Program-made: the position numbers and the translations under genes | Source: JBNKHG01 sp050290225 | Lineage (GTDB): Bacteria; Pseudomonadota; Gammaproteobacteria; Pseudomonadales; Cellvibrionaceae | DNA: 64,000 nt | Reading direction: 5' to 3' | Assembly: GCA_050290225.1 (NCBI GenBank) | Contig: JBNKHG010000033.1 | Location: 1-64,000, forward strand | Shown: positions 18,775-26,644 of the stretch, piece after piece | Layout of the letters: each line of letters starts with the position of its first letter | Numbering within the stretch: the stretch's first letter is position 1 | Notes under the pieces: generated by a model | Databases searched by the model: none | Told to the model about the DNA's origin: nothing | The model's input: the letters and a program-made list of their open reading frames with translations, nothing else

Positions 18775-18828
18775 ATGAAGTACACCACGGCACGACTGAG
18801 CGTCATGATGTTCCTCCAGTTCTTTATT
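18775..18828 (+). pseudogene. 5' remnant of a nucleoside permease-type MFS transporter
   Basis: From the ATG at 18775 the frame reads 'MKYTTARLSVMMFLQFFI', which matches the opening of NupG-like nucleoside:H+ symporters in this bacterial group (typically followed by 'WGAWYVT'). After that the similarity stops abruptly and the sequence runs into the prpE 3' end. Only about 18 codons survive. The remaining upstream stretch 18449-18774 holds no gene I can support. Confidence 0.55.
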
Positions 18829-18864
18829 CAAGGCACGGGTGGACTGCGCGAGGTTCCACCCGGC

Positions 18865-20754
18865 TTAGCACCGCAGCAGTTTTTCCTTGATCTCATCGAG
18901 TATAGCGGGATCATCTATGGTGGAGGGAATCTTATAGTCCTCACCATCGGCAATCTGGCGTAATACTTTGCGCAGGATTTTCCCGGACCGGGTTTTGGGC
19001 AGGCGTCCGACCACCAGGGCTTGATGGAAGCAGGCGATGGCCCCGATCTTCTCACGCACTGACTGCACCAACGCCTGCTGCAGTTCATCGGCATCGATAT
19101 CAACCCCGTCTTTCAGCACCACCAGACCCAGCGGTAACTGACCTTTCAACGGATCGTTCACACCAATGACAGCGCACTCGGCTACTGCGGCGTTATCCGC
19201 GACGATCTCTTCCATCTCTCCGGTGGAGAGGCGGTGACCGGCGACATTGATCACATCATCGGTACGCCCCATGATAAACAGGTAACCGTCATCGTCGATA
19301 TAGCCGCCGTCACCGGAGGCATAGTAACCCGGAAACTGCTCTAAATAGGAGCTGTGGAAACGCTTGTCATCGCCCCACACAGTGGGCAGGCAACCGGGCG
19401 GCAGCGGCAGTTTCAGGGCCACATAGCCCTGCTCGCCGTGTGCCACCGGGTCGCCGGCTTCGTCCAGGATCCGCACATTGAAACCGGGGACGGGCACCGT
19501 GGCCGACCCGGGCTTGGTGGGCATCATTTCCAGTCCCACCGGGTTGGCGGCAATGGCCCAACCGGTTTCGGTCTGCCACCAGTGATCGATCAGCGGAAGA
19601 CCGGTTTTCTCCTGCAGCCAGTGGTAGGTGGGGGGATCCAGGCGTTCACCCGCCAGGTACAGGCGCTCCAGTTTGCTGAGGTCATACGCCTGCATCAGAC
19701 TCGCCTCGGGGTCTTCTTTGCGCACCGCGCGAAACGCTGTGGGCGCGGTAAACATAACCTTGACCCCGTGTTCGGCACAGACGCGCCAGAAGGCGCCGGC
19801 GTCCGGGGTCTTCACCGGCTTGCCCTCGTAGAAGACAGTGGTACATCCGGTTAGCAGGGGCGCATAGACGATATAGGAGTGACCCACCACCCAGCCCACA
19901 TCCGAAGCCGCCCAGTAAACATCGCCGGGCTCCACGTTGTACACCACCTGCATGGAATAGCGCATGGCGACAGCGTGGCCACCGTTATCGCGCACGACCC
20001 CTTTGGGCTTGCCGGTGGTTCCGGAAGTGTAGAGGATATAAAGGGGATCAGTCCCCTTCACCGGGACAGGGTCAGCCGGGTCGGCGGCGGCCAGTTGTTC
20101 CCAGTCGCAATCCCGGCCCGCCACCATCGAGGCTTCCGCCTGTGGACGTTGCAGAATCACACAATGGGCCGGCTTGTGATCAGCCAGTTCAATCGCCTCA
20201 TCGAGCAGGGGTTTGTAGGGCAACACCTTGTCCACTTCGATACCGCAGGATGCAGAAATCACCACTTTGGGGGTGGCATCGTCAATGCGTACCGCCAGCT
20301 CATTGGGCGCAAAACCGCCAAAGACCACGGAATGCACAGCCCCCAGACGGGCGCAGGCAAGCATGGCCACCGCTGCCTCGGGCACCATGGGCATATAAAT
20401 CACTACTCTGTCGCCCTTCTTCACACCCAGATCGCGCAGACCACCGGCGAAACTGGCCACCTGCGCGGTGAGTTCACTGTACGTGAATTTCTGCACACTA
20501 CCTGTCACCGGGGAATCGTAGATCAGTGCCGTTTGATCACCGCGGCCCTGTGCCACGTGATAATCCAGCGCCAGGTAAGCGGTATTGAGTTCACCGTCGG
20601 CGTACCAGCGATAATTGCCGTCGGAGGTCTGGCTGAGTATCTGTTCGGGCATTTTATACCAGTCGATCAGCTCCGCTTTTTGGCGCCAGAAGTCTTCTGG
20701 ATCGCGGATGGAATGCTGAAACTCTGGTTGGTATTGTGTATTCCTTTGAGTCAC
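18865..20754 (-). CDS. prpE: Propionyl-CoA synthetase / acetyl-CoA synthetase-like ligase
   Basis: Activates propionate (or a related short acid) to its CoA thioester through an acyl-adenylate. It is 629 residues. Key motifs are 'YILYTSGTTGKPKGVV' (P-loop), 'DHWWQTETGWAI', 'YYASGDGGYIDDDGYLFIMGR' pattern and 'LPKTRSGKILRK', whose last lysine region is the usual acetylation-controlled site. The 'VVRDNGGHAVAM' segment favours PrpE over Acs. The start is GTG at 20754 after a strong GAGGAGGGGAG. A 7-bp hairpin (18837-18843 with 18855-18861) follows the stop. It stands alone with no prpBCD near it, so the exact acid is inferred. Confidence 0.88.
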   Translation of the reverse strand: MTQRNTQYQPEFQHSIRDPEDFWRQKAELIDWYKMPEQILSQTSDGNYRWYADGELNTAYLALDYHVAQGRGDQTALIYDSPVTGSVQKFTYSELTAQVASFAGGLRDLGVKKGDRVVIYMPMVPEAAVAMLACARLGAVHSVVFGGFAPNELAVRIDDATPKVVISASCGIEVDKVLPYKPLLDEAIELADHKPAHCVILQRPQAEASMVAGRDCDWEQLAAADPADPVPVKGTDPLYILYTSGTTGKPKGVVRDNGGHAVAMRYSMQVVYNVEPGDVYWAASDVGWVVGHSYIVYAPLLTGCTTVFYEGKPVKTPDAGAFWRVCAEHGVKVMFTAPTAFRAVRKEDPEASLMQAYDLSKLERLYLAGERLDPPTYHWLQEKTGLPLIDHWWQTETGWAIAANPVGLEMMPTKPGSATVPVPGFNVRILDEAGDPVAHGEQGYVALKLPLPPGCLPTVWGDDKRFHSSYLEQFPGYYASGDGGYIDDDGYLFIMGRTDDVINVAGHRLSTGEMEEIVADNAAVAECAVIGVNDPLKGQLPLGLVVLKDGVDIDADELQQALVQSVREKIGAIACFHQALVVGRLPKTRSGKILRKVLRQIADGEDYKIPSTIDDPAILDEIKEKLLRC

Positions 20755-21101
20755 GCTCCCCTCCTCGCTAAATTATAAATTTCTGATAGTCATTCTAGGA
20801 CAATCGGAACATTTGAAAACTAGACAAAGGTCGAAGGGGTTTAACCGGCGGTTGCGAAATTCTGGGGCCGAGATGATTGGCTGATACAAGCAGGTTTTTG
20901 ATAAAGACCGCCAGGCAATCTCAGTGAAGTGCGGTAATCAAACTCCACTTGAAGGTGGATGTCTCGGGATAGGAACGAAACTCTGACTGTGTGTTATCGT
21001 TGAAAGGTATTTCGGCTTGTGATGATGCCGACTTTGTATAGCGTAAATTGTCTGATGACACATTCATCCGCAATCATTACCGAAACAATAACGATGCTAA
21101 C

Positions 21102-21268
21102 CTATCAAAGAACCAAAGCTGGTGTTCCGGCAAGGAAGCGAAAAAAGCATTGAAAATTAGTGATTGCGAACTAATGCACATGAGACTGGCCGCTAAGCCG
21201 GTATTTGAGAAAAGAGGCAACGCATTTTCTATCTTATTGATAAAAGCAAGGTTGCTGACTCCGCTTAA
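21102..21268 (+). pseudogene. Frameshifted small helix-turn-helix protein remnant
   Basis: One frame reads 'LSKNQSWCSGKEAKKALKIS' then 'DCELMHMRLAAKPVFEKRGNA'. The next frame continues with 'FYLIDKSKVADSA' and TAA at 21266-21268. Together these match the common small HTH proteins of pattern 'W-x-TGKEA-x-x-x-L-x-IS-x-x-x-L-x-x-LR'. The break falls at a TTTTCTATCTT stretch near 21230. No ATG with a ribosome site is evident. The gap 20755-21101 before it shows nothing else beyond a small hairpin near 20952. Confidence 0.5.
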
Positions 21269-21312
21269 GCACCCCAAAACCGAAACGCTTCACCGCATCA
21301 TTTCTCGCCATA

Positions 21313-21609
21313 TCACAGCTTCCTATCATGCCTGCCATGCCGAATGTGTAACACGCTCACAACATCACCCTCAATCACATAAAGAACGCGATAGTCACCC
21401 ACGATCAGGTGTCGAATTCCTCTCTGAATGTCCATATCTTCGGTCGCAATGGGGCAGCGTTCAGCCAGTTCATCGAGCTTCTCAATGGCCGCAATCAGCC
21501 CAAGATACCAGCTCACTGCATTTTGCAGTGACTCTTTCTCAATCTGAGTGAATCTACGCGCCAAATCGTTCTCGGCAGTGGGTTTTATGTCTATCCGATA
21601 TCGCTCCAA
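21313..21609 (-). CDS. ParE/RelE-family toxin
   Basis: A 98-residue toxin of the ParE/RelE superfamily. 'RIDIKPTAENDLARRFTQIEKES' opens the fold. 'DIQRGIRHLIVGDYRVLYVIEGDVVSVLHIRHGRHD' pattern is the typical end, with the conserved arginine of 'YRVLY' and histidines near the C-terminus. No ATG is available; the likely start is TTG at 21609, inside the antitoxin gene (overlap 19 bases), so translation is probably coupled. Family members inhibit gyrase (ParE) or cut mRNA on ribosomes (RelE); the sequence does not decide which. It sits in an accessory patch with a broken recombinase. Confidence 0.85.
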   Translation of the reverse strand: MERYRIDIKPTAENDLARRFTQIEKESLQNAVSWYLGLIAAIEKLDELAERCPIATEDMDIQRGIRHLIVGDYRVLYVIEGDVVSVLHIRHGRHDRKL

Positions 21610-21881
21610 CGCTTGATACCATGCTTAGACTCAAACGCCTTGGTGAACTGCTCTAACGGTCTTCCCTCTTCCGAGAGGGCTTGCCTGATGCTTTGAATGC
21701 TCTCAGCATATTCCGCCAAGGATGCCATCCGCTCATAGGTTTCTGCGTCCTGTACTACCACGGCAGCCTTACCATTGACGGTCAGGATCTCTGGGCGCTT
21801 GCTCTCCATAAGCCGCTTGATATGTTCTGCAGGCTTACGGCTGAAGTCAGTTACTGTATGTATATCGGAGCTGTTAAACAT
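21591..21881 (-). CDS. Phd/YefM-family antitoxin
   Basis: A 96-residue antitoxin for the ParE-like toxin. The N-terminal Phd/YefM DNA-binding domain has 'TVTDFSRKPAEHIKRLMES' and 'ILTVNGKAAVVVQDAETYERM', both hallmarks of the family. The C-terminal helix about 60-96 would wrap the toxin. The ATG at 21881 follows TGAGGTG; an upstream in-frame start at 21896 lacks one. As in other modules it precedes and overlaps the toxin gene, and the complex is expected to repress its own promoter in the gap beyond 21881. Confidence 0.88.
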   Translation of the reverse strand: MFNSSDIHTVTDFSRKPAEHIKRLMESKRPEILTVNGKAAVVVQDAETYERMASLAEYAESIQSIRQALSEEGRPLEQFTKAFESKHGIKRWSDIG

Positions 21882-21958
21882 GGGGGCACACCTCAAAAAC
21901 AGAGAATAAACACATTATTATCTGTTTACATGATATTGAGTGTCCTTACAAGGCAAAA

Positions 21959-22225
21959 CTACAGATTCGCCGTTTCTATATGCTTGTTTAAATCTTTGAG
22001 CCTCCTGGCGACAGTATTCGGAGATACCCCAAGTCATTCAGCCACTTCCCGCTGTGCCACCCCCTGTGAAATAAGTTTGGTCATGTGAATAACCTGCCCG
22101 TCAGACAGAGCATGGGGTTTTCCCACATGCTTACCACGTCGCTTGGCGGCTTTCATTTCCGCTCTGATAGGTTCACGGATGAGGTCACGTTCAAACTGTG
22201 CCATTGCCCCCATCCCATTGCTGAC
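21959..22225 (-). pseudogene. Serine recombinase (resolvase/invertase) remnant with an internal stop
   Basis: Reads 'GMGAMAQFERDLIREPIRAE', 'AAKRRGKHVGKPHALSDGQV', 'LISQGVAQREVAE', then an in-frame TGA, then 'LGVSPNTVARRLKDLNKHIE' to a TAG at 21959-21961. This is the E-helix and C-terminal HTH of a Tn3/Hin-type serine recombinase. The N-terminal catalytic domain with its serine is missing and the stop splits the HTH. It therefore cannot make an active enzyme. It probably marks a past transposon carrying the neighbouring toxin-antitoxin pair. Confidence 0.8.
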
Positions 22226-22400
22226 AGTAAACCCTCTCTGTCTCTGGTGTATCCCATGTTTCAACGTAGTGTTCGTAACTTTCCAAGCTAAGCCACACCC
22301 ATACACCCCACATAAAGGGCTCAGATACACCGTGAATTAGGATTTCAATTATTGTTCGCGCAACATAGTGCGTTCAGCGCCTGGTCAGGCGACTGTTCAA

Positions 22401-22781
22401 CTAACCCGAATCCCCGTCCCACACTATATTATTCCTGGTTCTGTCGAAATAGGGGGCAAACACGGAAAGCGCTGCAAAACGTTGCCCTTCCTCGAGCATC
22501 GGGCCGTGGAGTGTGTTTTGTGGAATGAATACCAGATCGCCTTTACTCACTTTCTTTACTTCATCACCCACTTTAAAGTCAACGTTGCCCTCGATGATTA
22601 CGAGTATCTCGTCGTGCTGCTTCTGGGTATGAAGAGCATTTCCACTGTCACGAACTATTCCGACATTGGCCGTTAAATGCTTCCCATCAAAAACGAAAGC
22701 CCTTTTGATCGGATCGTTTTTTGTCGATTCATCTGTTTCAAGTGACTCAACTATCTGGTTGAGGTTTTTAAAGTACTTCAC
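22401..22781 (-). CDS. Cupin-domain protein
   Basis: A 126-residue cupin. Motif 1 reads 'HTQKQHDEILVIIEGNVDFKVGDE' pattern, with histidines and a glutamate suited to metal binding. Motif 2 reads 'GDLVFIPQNTLHGPML', with the last histidine ligand. The start is GTG at 22781 after an excellent AGGAGGAAA. It is followed downstream by the recombinase remnant. No substrate can be assigned; such cupins may be sugar isomerases, dioxygenases or sensors. Confidence 0.8.
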   Translation of the reverse strand: MKYFKNLNQIVESLETDESTKNDPIKRAFVFDGKHLTANVGIVRDSGNALHTQKQHDEILVIIEGNVDFKVGDEVKKVSKGDLVFIPQNTLHGPMLEEGQRFAALSVFAPYFDRTRNNIVWDGDSG

Positions 22782-23153
22782 TTTAGTTTCCTCCTGAGAC
22801 TGTTACCTGGGCGCCTAACAGTTTAAGGGGCGGAATTTCGAATTTACAGCAACGCTTTAGCCTAACCCCGCTCCCTGAACTTCCCAAAAATCATATCAAA
22901 TTCAATATAGGGGCGCTTTCCAGCATCGTGCTTTTATCTGACTTGCCGACTGGGGCGAGGGTAAACTTTTGGGGCGCGGACCAGGCGCCCCTCACAACAC
23001 ATTCATGCGGAGATGGTTGCTTAAAACCTGTTTTTGGCGACGCTTGCCAGGGTGCAACACGTCAGGATTAAAGTTATCAATGTTAAGTCGCTCGGGCACT
23101 CAAAGCCTTATCCGCCCAGCTGCCACGAAACATCGATAGGCCAGTGAATTTTT
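22782..23153. other. 372-base gap with no recognised gene
   Basis: Between the cupin and the end of der. I see no credible frame, RNA gene or strong hairpin on either strand. It forms the boundary between the accessory patch and the core der-ndk region. Confidence 0.5.
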
Positions 23154-24551
23154 TTACTTTTTCTTACTTTTTTTAGCGTGCTTCACCAAACGCTGTTTCT
23201 TCGACACCTGCCGCTGGGTGAGTTTATTCTTGCGCCCGGCAAATGGATTCTCACTGGATTTGAACTCGATCCGGATCGGCGTGCCATGCAGGTCCAGGGC
23301 TCGGCGGAATGTCTTTTCCAGATAACGCACATAGTGATTGGGCACGGAACCGGTCTGGTTGCCGTGAATGACAATGATTGGCGGGTTTTGACCACCGGCG
23401 TGGGCGTAGCGCAGCTTGATGCGGTGGTTGCCGACCATGGGGGGCTGGTGGTCCTTGACCGCATCCTCGAGAATGCGGGTCAGGTGATTGGTGGAGAGTT
23501 TGTCAGTGGCGGAATGGAAGGCCTTTTCCACCGACTCGTACAGATGCCCCACACCCGTGCCATGCAACGCAGAGATAAAATGGATATCGGCAAAGTCGAC
23601 AAAGCGCAGCCGCCGCTCCAGTTCATTTTTGATATAGGTTTTGTGGCTGTCTTCGAGCCCGTCCCATTTATTCAGGGCGATCACTAACGCGCGCCCGGCT
23701 TCGATGGCGTTGCCCAACAGATGGAGGTCCTGATCGACAATGCCCTCGCTGGCATCCATCACCAGGACAACAACATTGGCATCTTCGATCGCCTGCAGGG
23801 TTTTGACGATGGAGAACTTTTCCACTGACAGTTTGACGTTCTTGCGGCGTCGTACACCGGCAGTATCAATAATGGTATAGGGTTTACCGAAGCGTTCATA
23901 ATTGATATAGACACTGTCGCGGGTGGTGCCCGGCTGGTCGTAGACCACCACGCGATCTTCCCCCAGCAGTCGGTTGACCAGGGTGGACTTGCCAACATTG
24001 GGACGACCGACAATGGCCATCTTAATACCCTTGGCCTGCTCCTCTTCCTCGATCGCCTGCTCGGGGAATTCCGCCAGCACGCGGGACATCATGGATTTGA
24101 CACCGCGACCGTGGGTGGCGGTGGTGGCGAAAATTTCCCCCAGTCCCAATTCGTAAAAAGGCGCCAGCGCCACGTCCGGGTCGAGGCCGTCGATCTTGTT
24201 GGCGACCAGGTAGGTCTTTTTTCCCTTGATCCGCAGGTCCCGGGCGATACTGGCATCGGTGGGCGTCAAACCGTCCCTGCAATCCACCATAAAGAAAACA
24301 ACGTCCGCCTCTTCAATCGCCAACAGCGACTGACCCGCCATGGCAGAGTCGATGCCCTCTTCATCGCCGCTGATACCGCCCGTGTCCACCACGATAAACT
24401 TGCGGCCGAGCATTTGCGCCTCACCGTACTTGCGATCGCGAGTGAGACCCGCGTAGTTGGCCACCAGGGCATCGCGGGTCTTGGTGAGGCGGTTAAACAG
24501 GGTGGATTTACCCACATTGGGGCGGCCCACCAGGGCAATTACAGGGACCAT
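23154..24551 (-). CDS. der: Ribosome assembly GTPase Der (EngA)
   Basis: A GTPase with two G domains that matures the 50S ribosomal subunit. G1 'GRPNVGKSTLFNRL' at about residue 8 and again 'GRPNVGKSTLVNRL' at about 185; G3 'DTGG' and 'DTAG'; G4 'NKID' and 'NKWD'. A KH-like domain and a very basic tail ending in 'KHAKKSKKK' complete the usual layout. The ATG at 24551 gives 465 residues. The sequence just upstream comes from a dispersed repeat (24584-24667), and no clear Shine-Dalgarno is visible, so expression signals here may have been rearranged. It follows bamB in the usual order. Confidence 0.97.
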   Translation of the reverse strand: MVPVIALVGRPNVGKSTLFNRLTKTRDALVANYAGLTRDRKYGEAQMLGRKFIVVDTGGISGDEEGIDSAMAGQSLLAIEEADVVFFMVDCRDGLTPTDASIARDLRIKGKKTYLVANKIDGLDPDVALAPFYELGLGEIFATTATHGRGVKSMMSRVLAEFPEQAIEEEEQAKGIKMAIVGRPNVGKSTLVNRLLGEDRVVVYDQPGTTRDSVYINYERFGKPYTIIDTAGVRRRKNVKLSVEKFSIVKTLQAIEDANVVVLVMDASEGIVDQDLHLLGNAIEAGRALVIALNKWDGLEDSHKTYIKNELERRLRFVDFADIHFISALHGTGVGHLYESVEKAFHSATDKLSTNHLTRILEDAVKDHQPPMVGNHRIKLRYAHAGGQNPPIIVIHGNQTGSVPNHYVRYLEKTFRRALDLHGTPIRIEFKSSENPFAGRKNKLTQRQVSKKQRLVKHAKKSKKK

Positions 24552-24583
24552 CAAGCTTACTCAGTTTCAGTTCCCAGTATTCC

Positions 24584-24667
24584 TTCAATCAGATAATGAC
24601 GAACTGGCTCTTCGAATCGAAGCCTACCTATCATACCTGCGTCAATATCACCTTGAAGGAGTACCAG
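24584..24667 (-). repeat. Dispersed repeat, copy 2 (between bamB and der)
   Basis: An 84-base inverted copy of the element at 14118-14223. About 50 bases at one end match with roughly seven mismatches, and the other end keeps CGTCATTATC and TTGAA. Copy 2 lacks 22 bases present in the middle of copy 1. It begins 32 bases after the bamB stop, in the same orientation as bamB, and ends 33 bases before der. Confidence 0.75.
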
Positions 24668-24698
24668 GGACTCGTGATTATTTATCTGTTGCCTGGGA

Positions 24699-25838
24699 CT
24701 AGGGATTGGCGACTTTGAAAGCGACCAATTCACCACTGTTACCCAGCACATAGAGCACGTCACCGGCGACAACCATGGCGGAACGCACACCATCGCCGTC
24801 CACTTTTTCACGGGCCACGAAGCGACCGTCGCTTTGTGACATGACATGGACATAACCTTCAAAATCAGCCACCGCCACATAGTCGCCAAACACCTGGGGA
24901 GCGGTGATTTCGCGGCGCGCCAGCTGGTCATTTTCCCACAATACCTGACCATTGCCCGCTTCGTAGGCGATCACATGATCCTCTGCTGACGACAGATACA
25001 CTTTGCCCGTTCCTGCCGACAGATTCTCGTGGGTCGAAGCCTCCTTGGCCCAGATACCGCGACCATTACCCCGGTTCAGCGCCACCAGGCGGCCCTGGTA
25101 ACTCCCGGCATAAAGAATATCCCCTACCAGCAACGGCGAGCCATCGATATCGATCACCCGCTCCAGTTCCGAACGCCCCTGGGCCACAGTCACCCGCTGC
25201 TCCCAACGCAGAAGGCCGGTCTTGGTTTCAATGGCGAGCACCTTGCCGGTAGCGAATCCCGCAAACACCGTGGTTTCTGTCACCACCGGTGATCCGGTAC
25301 CGCGCAGGGTCAGCACAGGCAAAGCGTTGTCATAGCTCCAGCGCACTTCGCCGCTGCTCGCGTCGAGGGCATACAACTTGCCGTCCAGGGTCTGGACCAC
25401 CACCACGTCACCGTTGGTCTGCGGTGCGGACAGCACCTCGCTGCTCACCTGGCTGCGCCAGCGCTCCTCGCCGGTAGTTTGGTCCAGTGCAATGACCTCA
25501 CCCGCATAAGTACCCACCAGTACCAGGCCGTGGCTGGCACCCACGCCTCCACTGACCGGCTCTTCCAGTTCGACTTCCCAGATTTCATCGCCGTCGAAGC
25601 GATTCAGGGCCAGAACATTGCCTTCGATATCGGTGGCAAATATTCGGTCGCCAGACACCGCCGGCACCAATTTGGTGTAACGCTCATCCTGGCCGACACC
25701 GATATCTTCCGACCACAGTTCTTCCAACTCCACCAGTTCATCGAAGTCCACCAGCTCCGCCGGTTCCAACTCAATGGCATCGTTGGAGGCACAGGCACCG
25801 AGTACCATCGAAAAGACCACCACTGCGAGACGTTTCAT
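24699..25838 (-). CDS. bamB: Outer-membrane assembly lipoprotein BamB
   Basis: A beta-propeller lipoprotein of the BAM complex that inserts outer-membrane proteins. It is 379 residues with signal peptide and lipobox 'VVFSMVLGAC' (Cys16). Repeated PQQ-like blades follow, such as 'VLALNRFDGDEIWEVEL', 'VIALDQTTGEERWRSQV', 'LYALDASSGEVRWSYD' and 'VIAYEAGNGQVLWEND'. The start ATG overlaps the yfgM stop as ATGA. It lies between yfgM and der as in most gammaproteobacteria. Confidence 0.96.
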   Translation of the reverse strand: MKRLAVVVFSMVLGACASNDAIELEPAELVDFDELVELEELWSEDIGVGQDERYTKLVPAVSGDRIFATDIEGNVLALNRFDGDEIWEVELEEPVSGGVGASHGLVLVGTYAGEVIALDQTTGEERWRSQVSSEVLSAPQTNGDVVVVQTLDGKLYALDASSGEVRWSYDNALPVLTLRGTGSPVVTETTVFAGFATGKVLAIETKTGLLRWEQRVTVAQGRSELERVIDIDGSPLLVGDILYAGSYQGRLVALNRGNGRGIWAKEASTHENLSAGTGKVYLSSAEDHVIAYEAGNGQVLWENDQLARREITAPQVFGDYVAVADFEGYVHVMSQSDGRFVAREKVDGDGVRSAMVVAGDVLYVLGNSGELVAFKVANP

Positions 25839-26563
25839 CAGGCATCTGCTCCTGTGTCTGCTTCACTTTCAGTTTTGTCTTCTCCGGCGTCTTCCTCATC
25901 CACCGCCGGCAAGCGCAAATCATCCAGTTTCATTTGCAGCAGGTTGCGCTGCGATCCCTGCTCCGGCAGGAGCTTGGCCATGGCTAACTGATAGGCGGCG
26001 CGCGCCTCATCGAGTTTGTTCTGGGCCAGGTAAATATCACCGCGAACTTCAGCGTATGCAGCGGCAAAGGTATCGGCCTCAACACCCTCCAATGTCTGCA
26101 AAGCCTGGTCGAAATCCCCTTTCGCCGCCTGTACACGCGCCAGACGCAGTCGCGCGATCAGTGCCACCCCCTGGGTGGGACCCTGTGACAGCACCCAGTT
26201 AAGTTCTTCCGCTGCCTTGTCCAGCTCGTTAGCCTCTACCGCCAGCTTGGCCATAACCAGGGCTGCGTTATGTGCGTATAGGCTTGAGCCATAATCGGAC
26301 TTCAACTGCTGGGCCAGGTGTGTGGCAGTAGCGCGTTTCTCTTCTGTCAGCGTCTGGCCAGGTTCGACCAGGGAAGCCTCCACCAGATTCTGATACACAT
26401 GGGAGGCGTTTTCGGCCTGAATGCGCTGATGGTCCTGCCAGCCCTGCCAGCCAAAGTAACCGGCCACCGCTACCGCAATGCCCACCAGGGTGGCTTTGCC
26501 GTTGGTGTCCCACCAGCGTTTGAGGGCTTCGAGTTGTTCTTCTTCAGTTAAGTGTGCAGTCAC
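25838..26563 (-). CDS. yfgM: YfgM-type periplasmic TPR protein
   Basis: A 241-residue ancillary protein of the SecYEG translocon and periplasmic chaperone network. A cytoplasmic N-terminus ('LTEEEQLEALKRWWDTNGK') precedes one membrane helix (about 25-42, 'LVGIAVAVAGYFGW'). A TPR-rich periplasmic part follows ('ALVMAKLAVEANELDKAAEELNW', 'GDIYLAQNKLDEARAAY'). The start is GTG at 26563 after AGGAG. The C-terminus is acidic. It overlaps bamB by 1 base of shared ATGA and is probably cotranscribed with hisS. Confidence 0.93.
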   Translation of the reverse strand: MTAHLTEEEQLEALKRWWDTNGKATLVGIAVAVAGYFGWQGWQDHQRIQAENASHVYQNLVEASLVEPGQTLTEEKRATATHLAQQLKSDYGSSLYAHNAALVMAKLAVEANELDKAAEELNWVLSQGPTQGVALIARLRLARVQAAKGDFDQALQTLEGVEADTFAAAYAEVRGDIYLAQNKLDEARAAYQLAMAKLLPEQGSQRNLLQMKLDDLRLPAVDEEDAGEDKTESEADTGADA

Positions 26564-26644
26564 AAGCGACTCCTAAATACCTTTTAACTTAATGCGTGTT
26601 AACTTAACGCGTGTTAGCTTAATGCGTGATTCTTGCAGAATGCG

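Noticed and set aside
18449..18793. N-terminal extension of the small cupin to 232 residues
   Set aside because: The added 115 residues have no cupin similarity and odd composition; ATG 18448 has a good ribosome site.
21048..21551. Plus-strand 167-codon frame
   Set aside because: Its first part is the HTH remnant without an ATG; the rest is antisense to the ParE toxin.
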